64,000 nucleotides of DNA. Source: SHWC01 sp050173345 (GTDB lineage: Bacteria; Pseudomonadota; Alphaproteobacteria; UBA828). A program made the translations under genes and the position numbers. The stretch covers positions 310,001 through 374,000 of the forward strand of contig JBFXKW010000002.1 in NCBI GenBank assembly GCA_050173345.1. The letters run 5' to 3'. Shown one piece after another: positions 7,421 through 16,599 of this stretch; within the stretch, counting starts at the first letter, position 1; each line of letters opens with the position of its first letter. The notes beneath the pieces were generated by a model. The model was not told where the DNA came from and did not search any database. It saw nothing but the letters and a program-made list of their open reading frames with translations.

Positions 7421-9460
7421 GTGAGCCACACGGTCGGGATCGATGTCGGGGGAACGTTCACGGACTTCGTGGCCTATGACCCTGCCGAGAAGCAACTCAA
7501 GGTCTGGAAGACGCTGTCCACGCCGCGCGACCCCGGCGAGGGCATCCTGAAGGGCATCGAGAAGGGCGAGAACGTCACCGAGATCGAGCATCTGCGCTTC
7601 GGCACGACCATCGCGACCAACGCGATCCTCGAGCGCAAGGGCGCGACCGTCGCCTATGTGACGACCGAGGGCTTCAAGGACGTGCCCTTCATCCAGCGCG
7701 GCAAGCGCAAGGCCCATTACGACATCACCTGGGTCAAGTCGAAGCCGCTGGTCAAGCGGCGCCACTGCTACGAGCTGCGCGGCCGCATCACGGCGCGCGG
7801 CGAGGTGTATACCCCGCTCGACGAGGACGGCGTGCGCAAGATCGCGAAGCAGATCGCCGACGACCCGAGCGTCGAGGCGGTCGCCATCTGCCTCTTGTTC
7901 TCCTACGTCACGCCGGTGCACGAGCGCCGCGTGAAGGAGATCTTCGCCGAGCTCTGCCCAGGCAAGCCGCTCTCGATCTCCTACGACGTGCTGCCGAAGT
8001 GGAAGGAGCATGAGCGCTCCTCGACCACCATCGCGGACGCCTATGTGAAGCCGCTGGTCTCGCGCCATCTGCGCGAGCTCAAGGCGCGCTTCGATGCGCG
8101 CAACATCGGCACCAAGCGGGTCGCGGTGATCAAGTCGAACGGCGGCGAGATGACGATCGACGGCGCGGCCGAGATGCCGATCCAGATGACGCTCTCGGGG
8201 CCGACCGGCGGCGTGGTCGGCGCCAAGCAGATTGCCCGGCTGATCGGCGTCGACCATCTGGTCACGCTCGACATGGGCGGCACCTCGACCGACGTCGCGA
8301 CCGTGGTGCAGGGCCGCGAGAGCTTCACCACGAGCTTCGAGATCGAGTTCGGCGTGCCGATCCAGATCCCGATGATCGACATCCGCACCATGGGCGCGGG
8401 CGGCGGCTCGCTCGCCTGGATCGACAAGGGCGGCATGCTGCGCGTCGGGCCGGAGAGCGCGGGCGCCGATCCGGGCCCGGCCTGCTACGGCCAGGGCGGC
8501 ACCGAGGCCACGGTGACCGACGCCAACGTCGTGCTCGGCCGCATCAACCCCGAGAACTTCCTCGGCGGCGAGATGAAGCTCGACGCCGAGGCGGCCAAGC
8601 GCGCGGTCGCCGCGGTCGCCCAGGCGATCGGCAAGACGCCGGAAGAGACCGCGCTCGCCATCGTGCAGATCGCCAACAACAACATGATCGGCGCGCTGCG
8701 CTGGGTGCTGACCGAGCGCGGCCTCGACCCGCGCGACTTCACCCTGCTCGCCTTCGGCGGCGCCGGGCCGGTGCACGTCACCGACCTGATGTACCACGCC
8801 GGCATCCCGAGCGGCATCGTGCCGAACCATCCCGGCCAGTTCTCGGCCTTCGGCTTCATCATGACGGACGCGCGCATCGACCTGGAGCGCACCGCGCAGA
8901 TGACCTCGAAGGCGTTCGATGCCGCGCACGCCAACCGCGTGCTGAAGGACCTCCTGAACGAGAGCGTCGCGGCGCTCAAGGAGCAGGGCTACAGCGAGCG
9001 CATCGAGCTGCACCGTTCGCTCGAAATGCGCTATTTCGGCCAGAACCACGAGCTCGACGTGCCGATCGACTTCGACGAGTTCAACGAAAAGACCATCGCC
9101 TCGATCTGGCAGAGCTTCCACAAGGCGCACAAGGCGCGCTTCAACTTCGACATTCCGGGCGAGACCATCGAGCTGATCTCGATCAAGGTGACCGCGGTAT
9201 CGCTCACCGACAAGCCGGCGCTGCCGAAGCTCGAAGCCGGGCAAGGCACGCCCGAGCCGGTGACGCGGCGCAAGGTGATCTTCGAGGAAGGCGCGCTCGA
9301 CACGCCGGTCTATGACCGGACCAGGCTGAAGGCGGGCCAGCGCTTCACCGGCCCGGCGGTGATCGAGGAGCCGGCCTCGGTCTCGGTCATCCGGCCGGGC
9401 GATCCGGTCAAGATCGACGACTACGGCAACATCCTGATCGGCAGCATTGCGGCCGAGTAG
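7421..9460 (+). CDS. hyuA: Hydantoinase/oxoprolinase subunit A (HyuA)
   Basis: The 679-residue protein is an ASKHA-fold HyuA subunit that works with HyuB in ATP-dependent opening of cyclic amides (N-methylhydantoin, 5-oxoproline) or related ATP-driven carboxylations. The N-terminal phosphate loop is VGIDVGGTFTDF, and later come LDMGGTSTDVA, MGAGGGSLAWID and PGPACYGQGG. I chose GTG 7421 because AGGGGGA sits seven bases upstream and the family starts right at this motif. An upstream ATG at 7346 would overlap the promoter-like region. hyuB follows after a palindromic repeat. Substrate not assignable. Confidence 0.88.
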   Translation: MSHTVGIDVGGTFTDFVAYDPAEKQLKVWKTLSTPRDPGEGILKGIEKGENVTEIEHLRFGTTIATNAILERKGATVAYVTTEGFKDVPFIQRGKRKAHYDITWVKSKPLVKRRHCYELRGRITARGEVYTPLDEDGVRKIAKQIADDPSVEAVAICLLFSYVTPVHERRVKEIFAELCPGKPLSISYDVLPKWKEHERSSTTIADAYVKPLVSRHLRELKARFDARNIGTKRVAVIKSNGGEMTIDGAAEMPIQMTLSGPTGGVVGAKQIARLIGVDHLVTLDMGGTSTDVATVVQGRESFTTSFEIEFGVPIQIPMIDIRTMGAGGGSLAWIDKGGMLRVGPESAGADPGPACYGQGGTEATVTDANVVLGRINPENFLGGEMKLDAEAAKRAVAAVAQAIGKTPEETALAIVQIANNNMIGALRWVLTERGLDPRDFTLLAFGGAGPVHVTDLMYHAGIPSGIVPNHPGQFSAFGFIMTDARIDLERTAQMTSKAFDAAHANRVLKDLLNESVAALKEQGYSERIELHRSLEMRYFGQNHELDVPIDFDEFNEKTIASIWQSFHKAHKARFNFDIPGETIELISIKVTAVSLTDKPALPKLEAGQGTPEPVTRRKVIFEEGALDTPVYDRTRLKAGQRFTGPAVIEEPASVSVIRPGDPVKIDDYGNILIGSIAAE

Positions 9461-9518
9461 GATTAGAACGAGGACAGATCGGGTGTATTGCGTGCGGCGA
9501 GCCCATTCCCTTTATTAT

Positions 9519-9603
9519 CGTCATTGCCCGGCTTGACCGGGCAATCCATCGGGCAACGGGCCCGCTGGTCCATGGATGCCCCGGTCAAGCCGGGGCATGA
9601 CGA
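9519..9603. repeat. Palindromic intergenic repeat, family A copy 1
   Basis: The left arm CGTCATTGCCCGGCTTGACC and a right arm ending in the reverse complement type (CCCCGGTCAAGCCGGGGCAT) enclose a short GC-rich centre. Each arm also forms its own small hairpin (CCCGG-CTTGA-CCGGG). It lies in the 200-bp gap between hyuA and hyuB. Other copies lie near 11.8, 22.0, 46.7 and 53.3 kb. Confidence 0.85.
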
Positions 9604-9660
9604 GGTAGAGGTGAAGGTGCATCAGGACGTGCGGCAGAGGGTGAAGAAGGAGTTCGTCTG

Positions 9661-11385
9661 ATGGATATGGTCGCGATGAACATCATCGACTCGGCGATGG
9701 TTGCCATCTGCCGGGAGATGGGCGTCAACGTGCAGAAGACGGCGTATTCGACGATCTTCTCCGAGGCGGAGGACTTCACCTGCGCGCTGGCGAGCCCAGA
9801 GGGCGAGATGATCTCGGTCGCCGAGTTCTGCCCGGCGCAGATCGGCGGCGTGCCGCTCCTGGTCCGCTCCATGGTGCGCGAGCTGGGCGCCGGCTCGATC
9901 AAGGAAGGCGACGTGATCGTCCACAACGATCCCTATCGCGGCGGCCTGCACACCCCCGAGCACACCATGTTCAAGCCGTTCTTCGTGGACGGCGAGCTGA
10001 TGGGCTTCGCGGTCTGCATCGGCCATTTCGTCGAGATCGGCGGCATGGTGCCGGGTGGCTTCCCGGGCGAGGCCACCGAGATCTTCCACGAGGGCATGCG
10101 CGTGCCGCCGGTCAAGATCGTCAAAGAGGGCAAGGACGTGCCCGAGGTCTGGAAGCTCTTGCTCGCCAACGTGCGCACGCCGCGCGGCAATTATGGCGAC
10201 CTGCGCGCGCTGATCAGCGCGGTCGACCTCGGCGAGCGGCGCATGAAGGAGCTGATCGGCAAGTACGGCAAGCAGACCTTCCGTCAGACGGTCAAGGACC
10301 TGCTCGCCTATTCGGAGGCGCGCATGCGCGCCGAGATCTCGTCCTTCCCGGACGGGCACTACCACTTCGCCGATTACATCGAGGACGACGGCATCGAGGC
10401 CAAGGAATACAAGATCAACGTCACCGTCCACGTGCAGGGCGACGAGGTGGTGATCGACTACACCGGCTCCTCGCCGCAGGCAAAGGGCCCGATCAACGCG
10501 ACGCTCGGCGTCGCCTGGTCGGCCTCCTACAACGCCATGCTCAACCTGACCGACCCGTCGATCCCGAAGAACTCCGGCTGCTTCCGGCCGATCCGCATCG
10601 TGGCGCCGGCCGGCACCGTGATGAACGTCAACTATCCGGGCTCCGAGGTCGGCGGCAACACCGAGACCCATCCGCTCATCGTCGCCTGCATCCTCGGCGC
10701 GATGGCGGACGCCGCGCCCAACCGGGTGATGGCGTCCGAAGGCACCACGCATGGCTGCTTCGTGTTCGGCGGCTGGGACGAGCTCAACGACGAGCCGTTC
10801 GGCGCCTTCGACTTCACCTATGTCGGTTACGGCGGCCGCTCGTTCGCCGACGGCAACAACGCCACCGATTCGATCAACGGCAACTGCGCCAACACGCCGA
10901 CCGAGGTGTTCGAGACGCGCTTCCCCTGGATCGTCGAGGAATACGCGCTCCGGCAGGATTCGGGCGGCGCCGGCGAGCATCGCGGCGGCCTCTCGATCTC
11001 GAAGACCATGCTCGCCACCGGCGACGTGACGATCAGCCAGATGACCAACAAGCACAAGCGCCGCGCCTGGGGCCTCAAGGGCGGCAAGGAAGGGCTGCCC
11101 GGCGCGACCCTCTACCTACCCGCCAACGGCAATCGCTGGCAGACCATCGCGGAGGCGTTCGGCAAGGTCAGCCCGAGCAAATACTCGAACGTGCCGATCC
11201 GCCCGGGCGAGCGCGTCTCGGTCAAGGCGCCCGGCGGCGGCGGCTATGGCGACCCCAAGAAGCGCGACCGCCGGCTCGTGGTCGACGACGTGGTCGAGGG
11301 CTTCGTGTCGGCCCAGAAGGCCAAGGAGGACTATGGCTACGACGAACGTTGGGCGACCGAGCCCGGCAGGGAGGCCGCCGAGTAG
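9661..11385 (+). CDS. hyuB: Hydantoinase/oxoprolinase subunit B (HyuB)
   Basis: This 574-residue partner of the HyuA at 7421 has the Hydantoinase_B fold. Recognisable segments are VHNDPYRGGLHTPEHTM (about 91-107), YPGSEVGGNTETHP (about 324-337), the RQDSGGAGEHRGG loop and the C-terminal KAPGGGGYGDP. An AAGGAG ribosome site lies nine bases before the ATG. The family supplies the amide-bond-opening half reaction driven by ATP hydrolysis with HyuA. It differs clearly from the two HyuB proteins at 20.2 and 22.1 kb, so it serves a different substrate. Confidence 0.88.
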   Translation: MDMVAMNIIDSAMVAICREMGVNVQKTAYSTIFSEAEDFTCALASPEGEMISVAEFCPAQIGGVPLLVRSMVRELGAGSIKEGDVIVHNDPYRGGLHTPEHTMFKPFFVDGELMGFAVCIGHFVEIGGMVPGGFPGEATEIFHEGMRVPPVKIVKEGKDVPEVWKLLLANVRTPRGNYGDLRALISAVDLGERRMKELIGKYGKQTFRQTVKDLLAYSEARMRAEISSFPDGHYHFADYIEDDGIEAKEYKINVTVHVQGDEVVIDYTGSSPQAKGPINATLGVAWSASYNAMLNLTDPSIPKNSGCFRPIRIVAPAGTVMNVNYPGSEVGGNTETHPLIVACILGAMADAAPNRVMASEGTTHGCFVFGGWDELNDEPFGAFDFTYVGYGGRSFADGNNATDSINGNCANTPTEVFETRFPWIVEEYALRQDSGGAGEHRGGLSISKTMLATGDVTISQMTNKHKRRAWGLKGGKEGLPGATLYLPANGNRWQTIAEAFGKVSPSKYSNVPIRPGERVSVKAPGGGGYGDPKKRDRRLVVDDVVEGFVSAQKAKEDYGYDERWATEPGREAAE

Positions 11386-11484
11386 CCCGCCCCGCGGGAG
11401 ATTGACAAGATTGACAAGACGGCGTGCCGCGCGCTAATCGCGACGCCACACATCAGGGCCATACACCAGGGGACGAGTGCGACC

Positions 11485-11700
11485 ATGCGGTTTTCCGACA
11501 ACGGCTACTACATCGAGCGCTACGTGAAGTGCGACAATTGCGGGGTGCTCATCTACGACGAGGGGCAGAAGGCCGAGACCAAGGAAGGCCCGAAGCTCTA
11601 TTGCTCGGACTGGTGCCAGGAATGGGCCAAGATGCGCATGGACGGCGTCGAGAACCCGCGCCTGCCGCTGCCCAAGGAAGGCATCCACGAGGTCGGCTGA
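11485..11700 (+). CDS. Small four-Cys (zinc-ribbon-like) protein
   Basis: The 71-residue protein has two pairs of cysteines, CDNC at 16-19 and YCSDWC at 47-52, which look like a structural zinc knuckle pair. No enzyme motif is seen. It follows hyuB by 99 bp on the same strand and is preceded by CAGGGGACGAG, so it probably belongs to that unit. Small zinc-binding gamma subunits exist in the related acetone carboxylases, and a similar accessory role is my inference only. Confidence 0.7.
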   Translation: MRFSDNGYYIERYVKCDNCGVLIYDEGQKAETKEGPKLYCSDWCQEWAKMRMDGVENPRLPLPKEGIHEVG

Positions 11701-11750
11701 GTACTACGCGATGTCGGCCGCGCGCTAACGGCCGACACCTGCACCGTCGT

Positions 11751-11842
11751 CGTCCCCCGGCTTGACCGGGGGACCCATCGGTCCGCAAGGACGGCCCGTG
11801 CCGCCGAAGGATGGATTGCCCGGTCAAGCCGGGCAATGACGA
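11751..11842. repeat. Palindromic intergenic repeat, family A copy 2
   Basis: CGTCCCCCGGCTTGACCGGG begins the left arm, and GGTCAAGCCGGGCAATGACG ends the right arm. It fills the gap between the small four-Cys gene and the convergent acyl-CoA dehydrogenase gene, where it could act as a bidirectional terminator. Confidence 0.8.
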
Positions 11843-11863
11843 TTAGAATAACGGTTACCCGCT

Positions 11864-13396
11864 TCAGTCGAAGCGTTCGAGCGCGGCTTCGAGGCCGACG
11901 CCATCCTGCGCCGCCCGGCGCAGGAGCGGCGCCGCCCGGTAGCGGTCGGAGCGGAACGCCGCACCCAGATTGTCCATCGCCTGGAGGACCGTCGCGAGGC
12001 CGGTCCGTGCGGCCCAGGCGAGCGGCCCCTCGGGCCAGTTGGTGCCCCTCTCCATGGCGAGGTCGAGATCGGCCGGCGTGCACACGCCGGCCTCGAGCGC
12101 CGCGAACCCCTCGTTCGCGGTCATGGCGAGCGTGCGCAGCACGACCAGCCCCGGCGAATCGCCAACCACCGACACCTCGATGCCGAGCGCCTGGAGGAAG
12201 CCGATGGCGGCCTGGAGCGCCGCCGCGTCCGCCTGCGGCGCACGCGCGAGCGCAAGGCGCCCGGTCTTCGCGAAGTCGCGCGCATGGTCGAACAGCACGG
12301 CCGGCCGGCCCGGATCATCGGCGTGGCGGATCGCGGCGGGGCGGCCGTCGGTCAACGCAATCGCATGCCCGTCGACCATGATGGCGGGCGGCCCGGCGCT
12401 CTCCCCGATCGCGAAGCCCGCCGCCTTGGCGCGCGTCAGCAAGGGTGCGGCGAGGCCCGGCTCGCCCCGCACCGCGATCGACGCCGGGCGCGGCGCGGCG
12501 GGCGCGACCCTGGGTGCCGGCGGCGTCGCACCCGGCGCGTAGTCGTAGTAGCCCCGCCCGGTCTTCCGGCCGAGCCGGCCGCTCGCCGCCATCTCGCGCT
12601 GGATCACGGCCGGCGCGTAGCGCGGGTCGAGCCCGAGGCCACGCCAGACGCCCTCATTGGCCGCGAGGTTGACGTCGAGCCCGACCAGGTCCATCAGCGC
12701 GAACGGCCCCATGCGGAAGCCGCCCGCGCCGGTCATCAGCGCGTCGATCGTCGCCGGCTCCGCGGCGCCTTCCTCGAGGAGCCGCACCGCCTCGCCGTAA
12801 TAGGGGCGCGCGATGCGGTTGACGATGAAGCCGGGCGTCGAGCGGCAACGCACCGGCTGCTTGCCCCAGCCGGCCATCAGTGCCACGGCCTCCGTCGCGA
12901 CGCGCTCGTCGGTGGCGAGCCCGCTCACCACCTCGACCAGCGCCATGAGCGGCGCCGGGTTGAAGAAGTGCAGGCCAAGGAAGCGCCCCGGCTTGCCGAG
13001 AGCCGAACCGATCGCGGTGACCGAAAGCGACGAGGTGTTGGTCGCGAGCACCGCATCGGCTGCGACCAGCGGCTCGATCTCGCGCAGCAGCGCGCGCTTG
13101 GCGTCGAGATCCTCGACGATCGCCTCGATGACGAGGCCCGCCTCGCCGACCGCGTCGAGCGCCGCAACCGGCTCGATCCGCGAGATGATGCCGGCCGACT
13201 CCTCCTCGGTCGTGTTGCCCTTCCGGATCGAGCGGCGCAGCCGGTCGGCGATGCCGCCGCGGCCGCGCTCGGCGGCGCCCTGCACCGCATCGTGGAGCCT
13301 GACGCGATGGCCGGCGCGCGCCGCGACCTCCGCGATGCCCGCCCCCATCGTGCCGGCCCCGATGACGGCGACCGTCGTCTTTCGATCGAGCGCCAT
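11864..13396 (-). CDS. paaH: 3-hydroxyacyl-CoA dehydrogenase (PaaH-type, double C-terminal domain)
   Basis: This NAD-dependent dehydrogenase has an N-terminal Rossmann fold (VAVIGAGTMGAGIAEVAA, residues about 9-26), a 3HCDH C-terminal domain around 190-290 (TPGFIVNRIARPYYGEAV), a linker, and a second 3HCDH domain near the C-terminus (about 410-500). This 510-residue layout is that of 3-hydroxyadipyl-CoA dehydrogenase PaaH/PaaC. The catalytic His lies in LGLHFFNPAPLM. It sits two bases behind paaF and downstream of kynU, so it likely carries ring-derived dicarboxyl-CoA through beta-oxidation. A 3-hydroxybutyryl-CoA dehydrogenase role cannot be excluded. Confidence 0.85.
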   Translation of the reverse strand: MALDRKTTVAVIGAGTMGAGIAEVAARAGHRVRLHDAVQGAAERGRGGIADRLRRSIRKGNTTEEESAGIISRIEPVAALDAVGEAGLVIEAIVEDLDAKRALLREIEPLVAADAVLATNTSSLSVTAIGSALGKPGRFLGLHFFNPAPLMALVEVVSGLATDERVATEAVALMAGWGKQPVRCRSTPGFIVNRIARPYYGEAVRLLEEGAAEPATIDALMTGAGGFRMGPFALMDLVGLDVNLAANEGVWRGLGLDPRYAPAVIQREMAASGRLGRKTGRGYYDYAPGATPPAPRVAPAAPRPASIAVRGEPGLAAPLLTRAKAAGFAIGESAGPPAIMVDGHAIALTDGRPAAIRHADDPGRPAVLFDHARDFAKTGRLALARAPQADAAALQAAIGFLQALGIEVSVVGDSPGLVVLRTLAMTANEGFAALEAGVCTPADLDLAMERGTNWPEGPLAWAARTGLATVLQAMDNLGAAFRSDRYRAAPLLRRAAQDGVGLEAALERFD

Positions 13397-13398
13397 GA

Positions 13399-14178
13399 TC
13401 AGCGGCCCTTGAATTGCGGTTTGCGCTTTTCGATGAAGGCGGTGGTGCCCTCGGCCTTGTCCTCGCTCGCCAGCAGCACGGCGAAGGAGCGGCGCTCATA
13501 GGCGAGGCCGTCGTTGAACGCGGTGCTGTAGGCCTTGAGCACCGCATCCTTGGCGATGCGGAGCGCGAAGGCGGGCTTCGCGGCGATGGTCTCGGCCAGG
13601 GCGAGCGCGCGGGCGGTGGCTTCGCCCGCCGGCGCGAGCTCGGCGATCAGGCCGGCGGCGAGCGCTTCCTCGGCGCCGATCGGCTGGCCCGAGAGCACCA
13701 TTTTCATGGCGAGCGACTTGCCGACGATGCGCGGCAGCCACTGCGTGCCCCCGCCGCCCGGCATGATGCCGAGATTGATCTCGGGCGTGCCGAAGCGCGC
13801 GCCCTCGCCGGCGACGACGATATCGGCGCAGAGCGCAAGCTCGAGCCCGCCGCCGAGGCAGAAGCCTTCGATCGCGGCGATCAGCGGCTTCGGGAAGACG
13901 CGGATGGTGGCCCAGTGCTGGCCGCGCACCTCGGTCTCGGCCATCACCGGCGTCTTGACCGCGAGCTCGTTGATGTCGGCACCCGCGGCGAAGACCTGCG
14001 GGCCGCCGGTCAGGACCGCACAAGCAACCGCCCCGTCGCCAGCCGCCTCGGCAAGCGCGGCTGCCACGGCGCCGAGCAGCGGCGTCGCCAGCGCGTTGCG
14101 CTTCTCCGGGCGGTTGAGCGTGAGCTGCACCACGCCCGCGGCCGGCCGCGCCACCAGAAGCTCCGCTCGTTCCGTCAT
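13399..14178 (-). CDS. paaF: Enoyl-CoA hydratase (PaaF-like)
   Basis: This is a 259-residue crotonase-fold hydratase. The oxyanion-hole segments AAGADINEL (about 66-74) and GFCLGGGLELALCAD (about 105-119) are present, with the catalytic Glu pair in GGLELALCAD and PEINLGIMPGGGG. The pairing with a double-domain 3-hydroxyacyl-CoA dehydrogenase suggests 2,3-dehydroadipyl-CoA hydratase, by context. The gene lies 40 bp after kynU and two bases before paaH on the same strand. Confidence 0.85.
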   Translation of the reverse strand: MTERAELLVARPAAGVVQLTLNRPEKRNALATPLLGAVAAALAEAAGDGAVACAVLTGGPQVFAAGADINELAVKTPVMAETEVRGQHWATIRVFPKPLIAAIEGFCLGGGLELALCADIVVAGEGARFGTPEINLGIMPGGGGTQWLPRIVGKSLAMKMVLSGQPIGAEEALAAGLIAELAPAGEATARALALAETIAAKPAFALRIAKDAVLKAYSTAFNDGLAYERRSFAVLLASEDKAEGTTAFIEKRKPQFKGR

Positions 14179-14217
14179 GTCCCGGCCTTCTTCAAGCGAT
14201 GCGGCCTTTTAGCGGCA

Positions 14218-15462
14218 TCAGGTGACGCTCGCAACCCGCCCGAAGCGGGGGTCGCGCCATGCCCCCGAATCGAGCACGGCGGCAAGTGTATCAACCGCGT
14301 CCCAGACATCGACATGGCGCAGATAGAGCGGCGCGAAGCCGAAGCGCATGATGTCGGGCGCGCGGAAATCGCCGATCACGCCGCGTGCGATCAAAGCCTG
14401 CATGATCGGATAGCCGCTCTCGTGCCGGAACGACACTTGGCTGCCGCGCTTGGCCGCCTCGCGCGGCGAGGCGAGCGCCAGGCCGTGACCGGCGCAGCGC
14501 CGCTCGATGAGTGCGATGAAAGCGTCGGTGAGCGCCACGGATTTCGCGCGCAGCGCCGCCATGTCGACGCCGTCGAACGCATCGAGCGCGGCATCGAGCA
14601 CCGAGAACGCGATGACGGAGGGTGTGCCGGTGAGCAGCCGGCCGATCCCATCCGCCGGTGCATAGGCCGGCTCGAAGGCGAAGGGCCGCGCGTGGCCCAT
14701 CCATCCGGCGATCGCCGGCTCGATCGCCTCGTGCCAGCGGCGCGCCACGTAGAGAAAGGCCGGCGCGCCGGGGCCGCCATTGAGATATTTGTAGCCGCAG
14801 CCGATGGCGAGGTCGGCGCCCGCGGCACCGAGATCGACCGGCATGGCGCCGGCGCTGTGGCTGAGGTCCCAGAGCGCGAGCGCGCCGGCCTCATGCGCCG
14901 CCCGGGTGAGCGCCGCCATGTCGTGGCGCTCGCCGCTCCGGTAGTCGACCTCGGTCAGCATCAGGACGGCGACCCGCTCGTCGAGCGTCGCCGCGATCTC
15001 CGCGCGAGGCACCGCGCGAAGCTCATGAGGCGCGCCAAGCCAGCGGGCGAGGCCGTCCGCGACATACAGATCGGTCGGGAAATTGCCGCGCTCGGAGAGG
15101 ATGACCGGGCGGCCCGGCCGCAGCCGGAGCGCCGCGGCGAGCAGCTTGAAGAGGTTGATCGAGGTCGAATCGGCGACCAGCACCTCGTCCGCCTCGGCGC
15201 CGATCAGCCGCGCGAGCTTGGCCGCGACGCGGCGCGGCAGGCCGATCCAGTCGGCATCGTTCCAGCTCCGGATCAGCCCCTCGCCCCATTCGCGGCCGAC
15301 CACGTCCGCCGCGCGCGCCGCGGCGCTGCGGGGCAGCGCGCCGAGCGAGTTGCCGTCGAGATAGATCACGCCCTCGGGCAGCGCAAAGCGCGCCCGCGCA
15401 AAGGCAAGCGGGTCGGCGGCGTCGCGCGCCGCCATCGCCTCCCGGTCAGCCGGAACCGTCAT
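14218..15462 (-). CDS. kynU: Kynureninase
   Basis: This PLP enzyme cleaves kynurenine to anthranilate and alanine. Signatures are YLDGNSLGALPR near the N-terminus, LTEVDYRSGERHDM in the middle, and the PLP-lysine motif GCGYKYLNGGPGAPAF. With ATG 15462 the length is 414 residues, and GGAGAAG lies six bases upstream. ATG 15483 is an alternative. It is divergent from kynA across only 75 bp, and upstream of paaF-paaH on its own strand. The arylformamidase KynB that should act between KynA and KynU is not in this window. Confidence 0.93.
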   Translation of the reverse strand: MTVPADREAMAARDAADPLAFARARFALPEGVIYLDGNSLGALPRSAAARAADVVGREWGEGLIRSWNDADWIGLPRRVAAKLARLIGAEADEVLVADSTSINLFKLLAAALRLRPGRPVILSERGNFPTDLYVADGLARWLGAPHELRAVPRAEIAATLDERVAVLMLTEVDYRSGERHDMAALTRAAHEAGALALWDLSHSAGAMPVDLGAAGADLAIGCGYKYLNGGPGAPAFLYVARRWHEAIEPAIAGWMGHARPFAFEPAYAPADGIGRLLTGTPSVIAFSVLDAALDAFDGVDMAALRAKSVALTDAFIALIERRCAGHGLALASPREAAKRGSQVSFRHESGYPIMQALIARGVIGDFRAPDIMRFGFAPLYLRHVDVWDAVDTLAAVLDSGAWRDPRFGRVASVT

Positions 15463-15537
15463 CCAGCGCTTCTCCGCCCCCATTCTGCCCGCCCCGCGTC
15501 TACAATGCGACCGGCCGATGCCATGTCGGGGGGTGGA

Positions 15538-16386
15538 ATGAGCGGCGACCGAGAGACCCGCGAGCCGGGCCTGCCGGCGGGGGCGGCGACCGAGTTCGAC
15601 GCCGCGATGAGCTATGGCGACTATCTGCGGCTCGACGAGCTGCTCGCCTGCCAGCACCCGCTCACCGACAACCATGACGAGCTCCTGTTCGTCGTCATCC
15701 ACCAGGCGACCGAGCTCTGGCTCAAGCTGATGATCCACGAGCTTGGCGCCGCCCGTGCCTCGCTCGCGGCCGACGCGCTCAAGCCGGTGTTCAAGATGCT
15801 GGCGCGCGTCTCGCGCATCCAGGCCCAGCTCAACCAGTCGTGGGACGTGCTCTCGACCCTGACGCCGGCCGACTATGGCAGCTTCCGCGACGCGCTCGGC
15901 CAGTCCTCCGGCTTCCAGTCCTATCAGTACCGGCTGGTCGAGTTCCTGCTCGGCAACAAGAGCCGCGCGATGCTCGTGCCGCACCGCCACCGCGCCGACC
16001 TGACCGCCCGGCTCGAGGCGGCGCTGAACGCGCCGAGCCTCTATGACGAGGCGATCCGGCTGCTCGCGCGCCGCGGCTTCGCCATCGACCCGGCCGAGCT
16101 CGGGCGCGACCTGAGCCAGCCGCGCCGGCCGAACCAATCGGTCCAGGCCGCCTGGCTCGCCGTCTATGCCGACACCCAGACCCATTGGGAGCTCTACGAG
16201 CTTGCCGAGGAGCTGGTCGACCTCGAGGACTGGTTCCGCCAATGGCGCTTCCGCCACGTCACCACGGTCGAGCGCATCATCGGCTTCAAGCGCGGCACCG
16301 GCGGCACGGCCGGCGTCGAATATCTGCGCCAGGCGCTCTCGGTGCGGCTCTTCCCCGAGCTGTGGGACTTGCGCACCGCGCTCTAG
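15538..16386 (+). CDS. kynA: Tryptophan 2,3-dioxygenase
   Basis: This haem dioxygenase opens the indole ring of L-tryptophan to N-formylkynurenine. It shows the family hallmarks HDELLFVVIHQATELWLKL (about 39-57), YADTQTHWELYELAEEL, and the proximal haem His in WRFRHVTTVERIIG. Length is 282 residues, normal for the family. ATG 15538 is chosen because GGGGGGTGG directly precedes it; ATG 15523 is in frame. The short divergent gap with kynU (15463-15537) probably holds both promoters. Confidence 0.95.
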   Translation: MSGDRETREPGLPAGAATEFDAAMSYGDYLRLDELLACQHPLTDNHDELLFVVIHQATELWLKLMIHELGAARASLAADALKPVFKMLARVSRIQAQLNQSWDVLSTLTPADYGSFRDALGQSSGFQSYQYRLVEFLLGNKSRAMLVPHRHRADLTARLEAALNAPSLYDEAIRLLARRGFAIDPAELGRDLSQPRRPNQSVQAAWLAVYADTQTHWELYELAEELVDLEDWFRQWRFRHVTTVERIIGFKRGTGGTAGVEYLRQALSVRLFPELWDLRTAL

Positions 16387-16391
16387 CCGAA

Positions 16392-16407
16392 ACCGGCGCT
16401 TGCCGGT
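16392..16407 (+). terminator. Hairpin after kynA
   Basis: ACCGGC-GCTT-GCCGGT is a perfect six-pair hairpin five bases after the kynA stop. It has no T run, so intrinsic termination is only possible. Confidence 0.3.
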
Positions 16408-16427
16408 AGCGGGTCGGTGCGACGGCC

Positions 16428-16518
16428 CCATCCTTCGACAAGCTCAGGATGAGGCCGGAAACCAAGGCCCTCCCTCATGCTGAGCTTGTCGAAGCATGAG
16501 CCTGTCGAAGGATGAGGG
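16428..16518. repeat. Intergenic repeat, family B copy 1
   Basis: This element is built from alternating TCCTTCGACAAGCTCAGGAT and CTGAGCTTGTCGAAG-type arms, giving a long imperfect inverted repeat. It lies between kynA and the dienelactone hydrolase fusion. Related copies lie at 20.0 and 45.6 kb. Confidence 0.85.
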
Positions 16519-16599
16519 CGAGCTGACCTACTACCCGCTTGCCTCGGCGCGCGCGCCTCGGCCACCATCGGCCCAACGCGTGCCAAAGGGAGGCAGATC

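Noticed and set aside
7379..9244. Long minus-strand open frame opposite hyuA
   Set aside because: His/Arg/Asp-rich translation typical of an antisense shadow; hyuA motifs are on the plus strand.
11402..11440. Promoter for the small four-Cys gene from two TTGACA boxes
   Set aside because: The two TTGACA hexamers (11402 and 11411) come from a nine-base direct repeat, and no adequate minus-10 follows at proper spacing (TAATCG is poor).
13414..15537. Very long N-terminal extension of tryptophan dioxygenase
   Set aside because: The frame is open for another 700 codons upstream of kynA, but lies antisense to kynU and paaF and has no protein-like pattern. The ribosome site and family length place the start at 15538.
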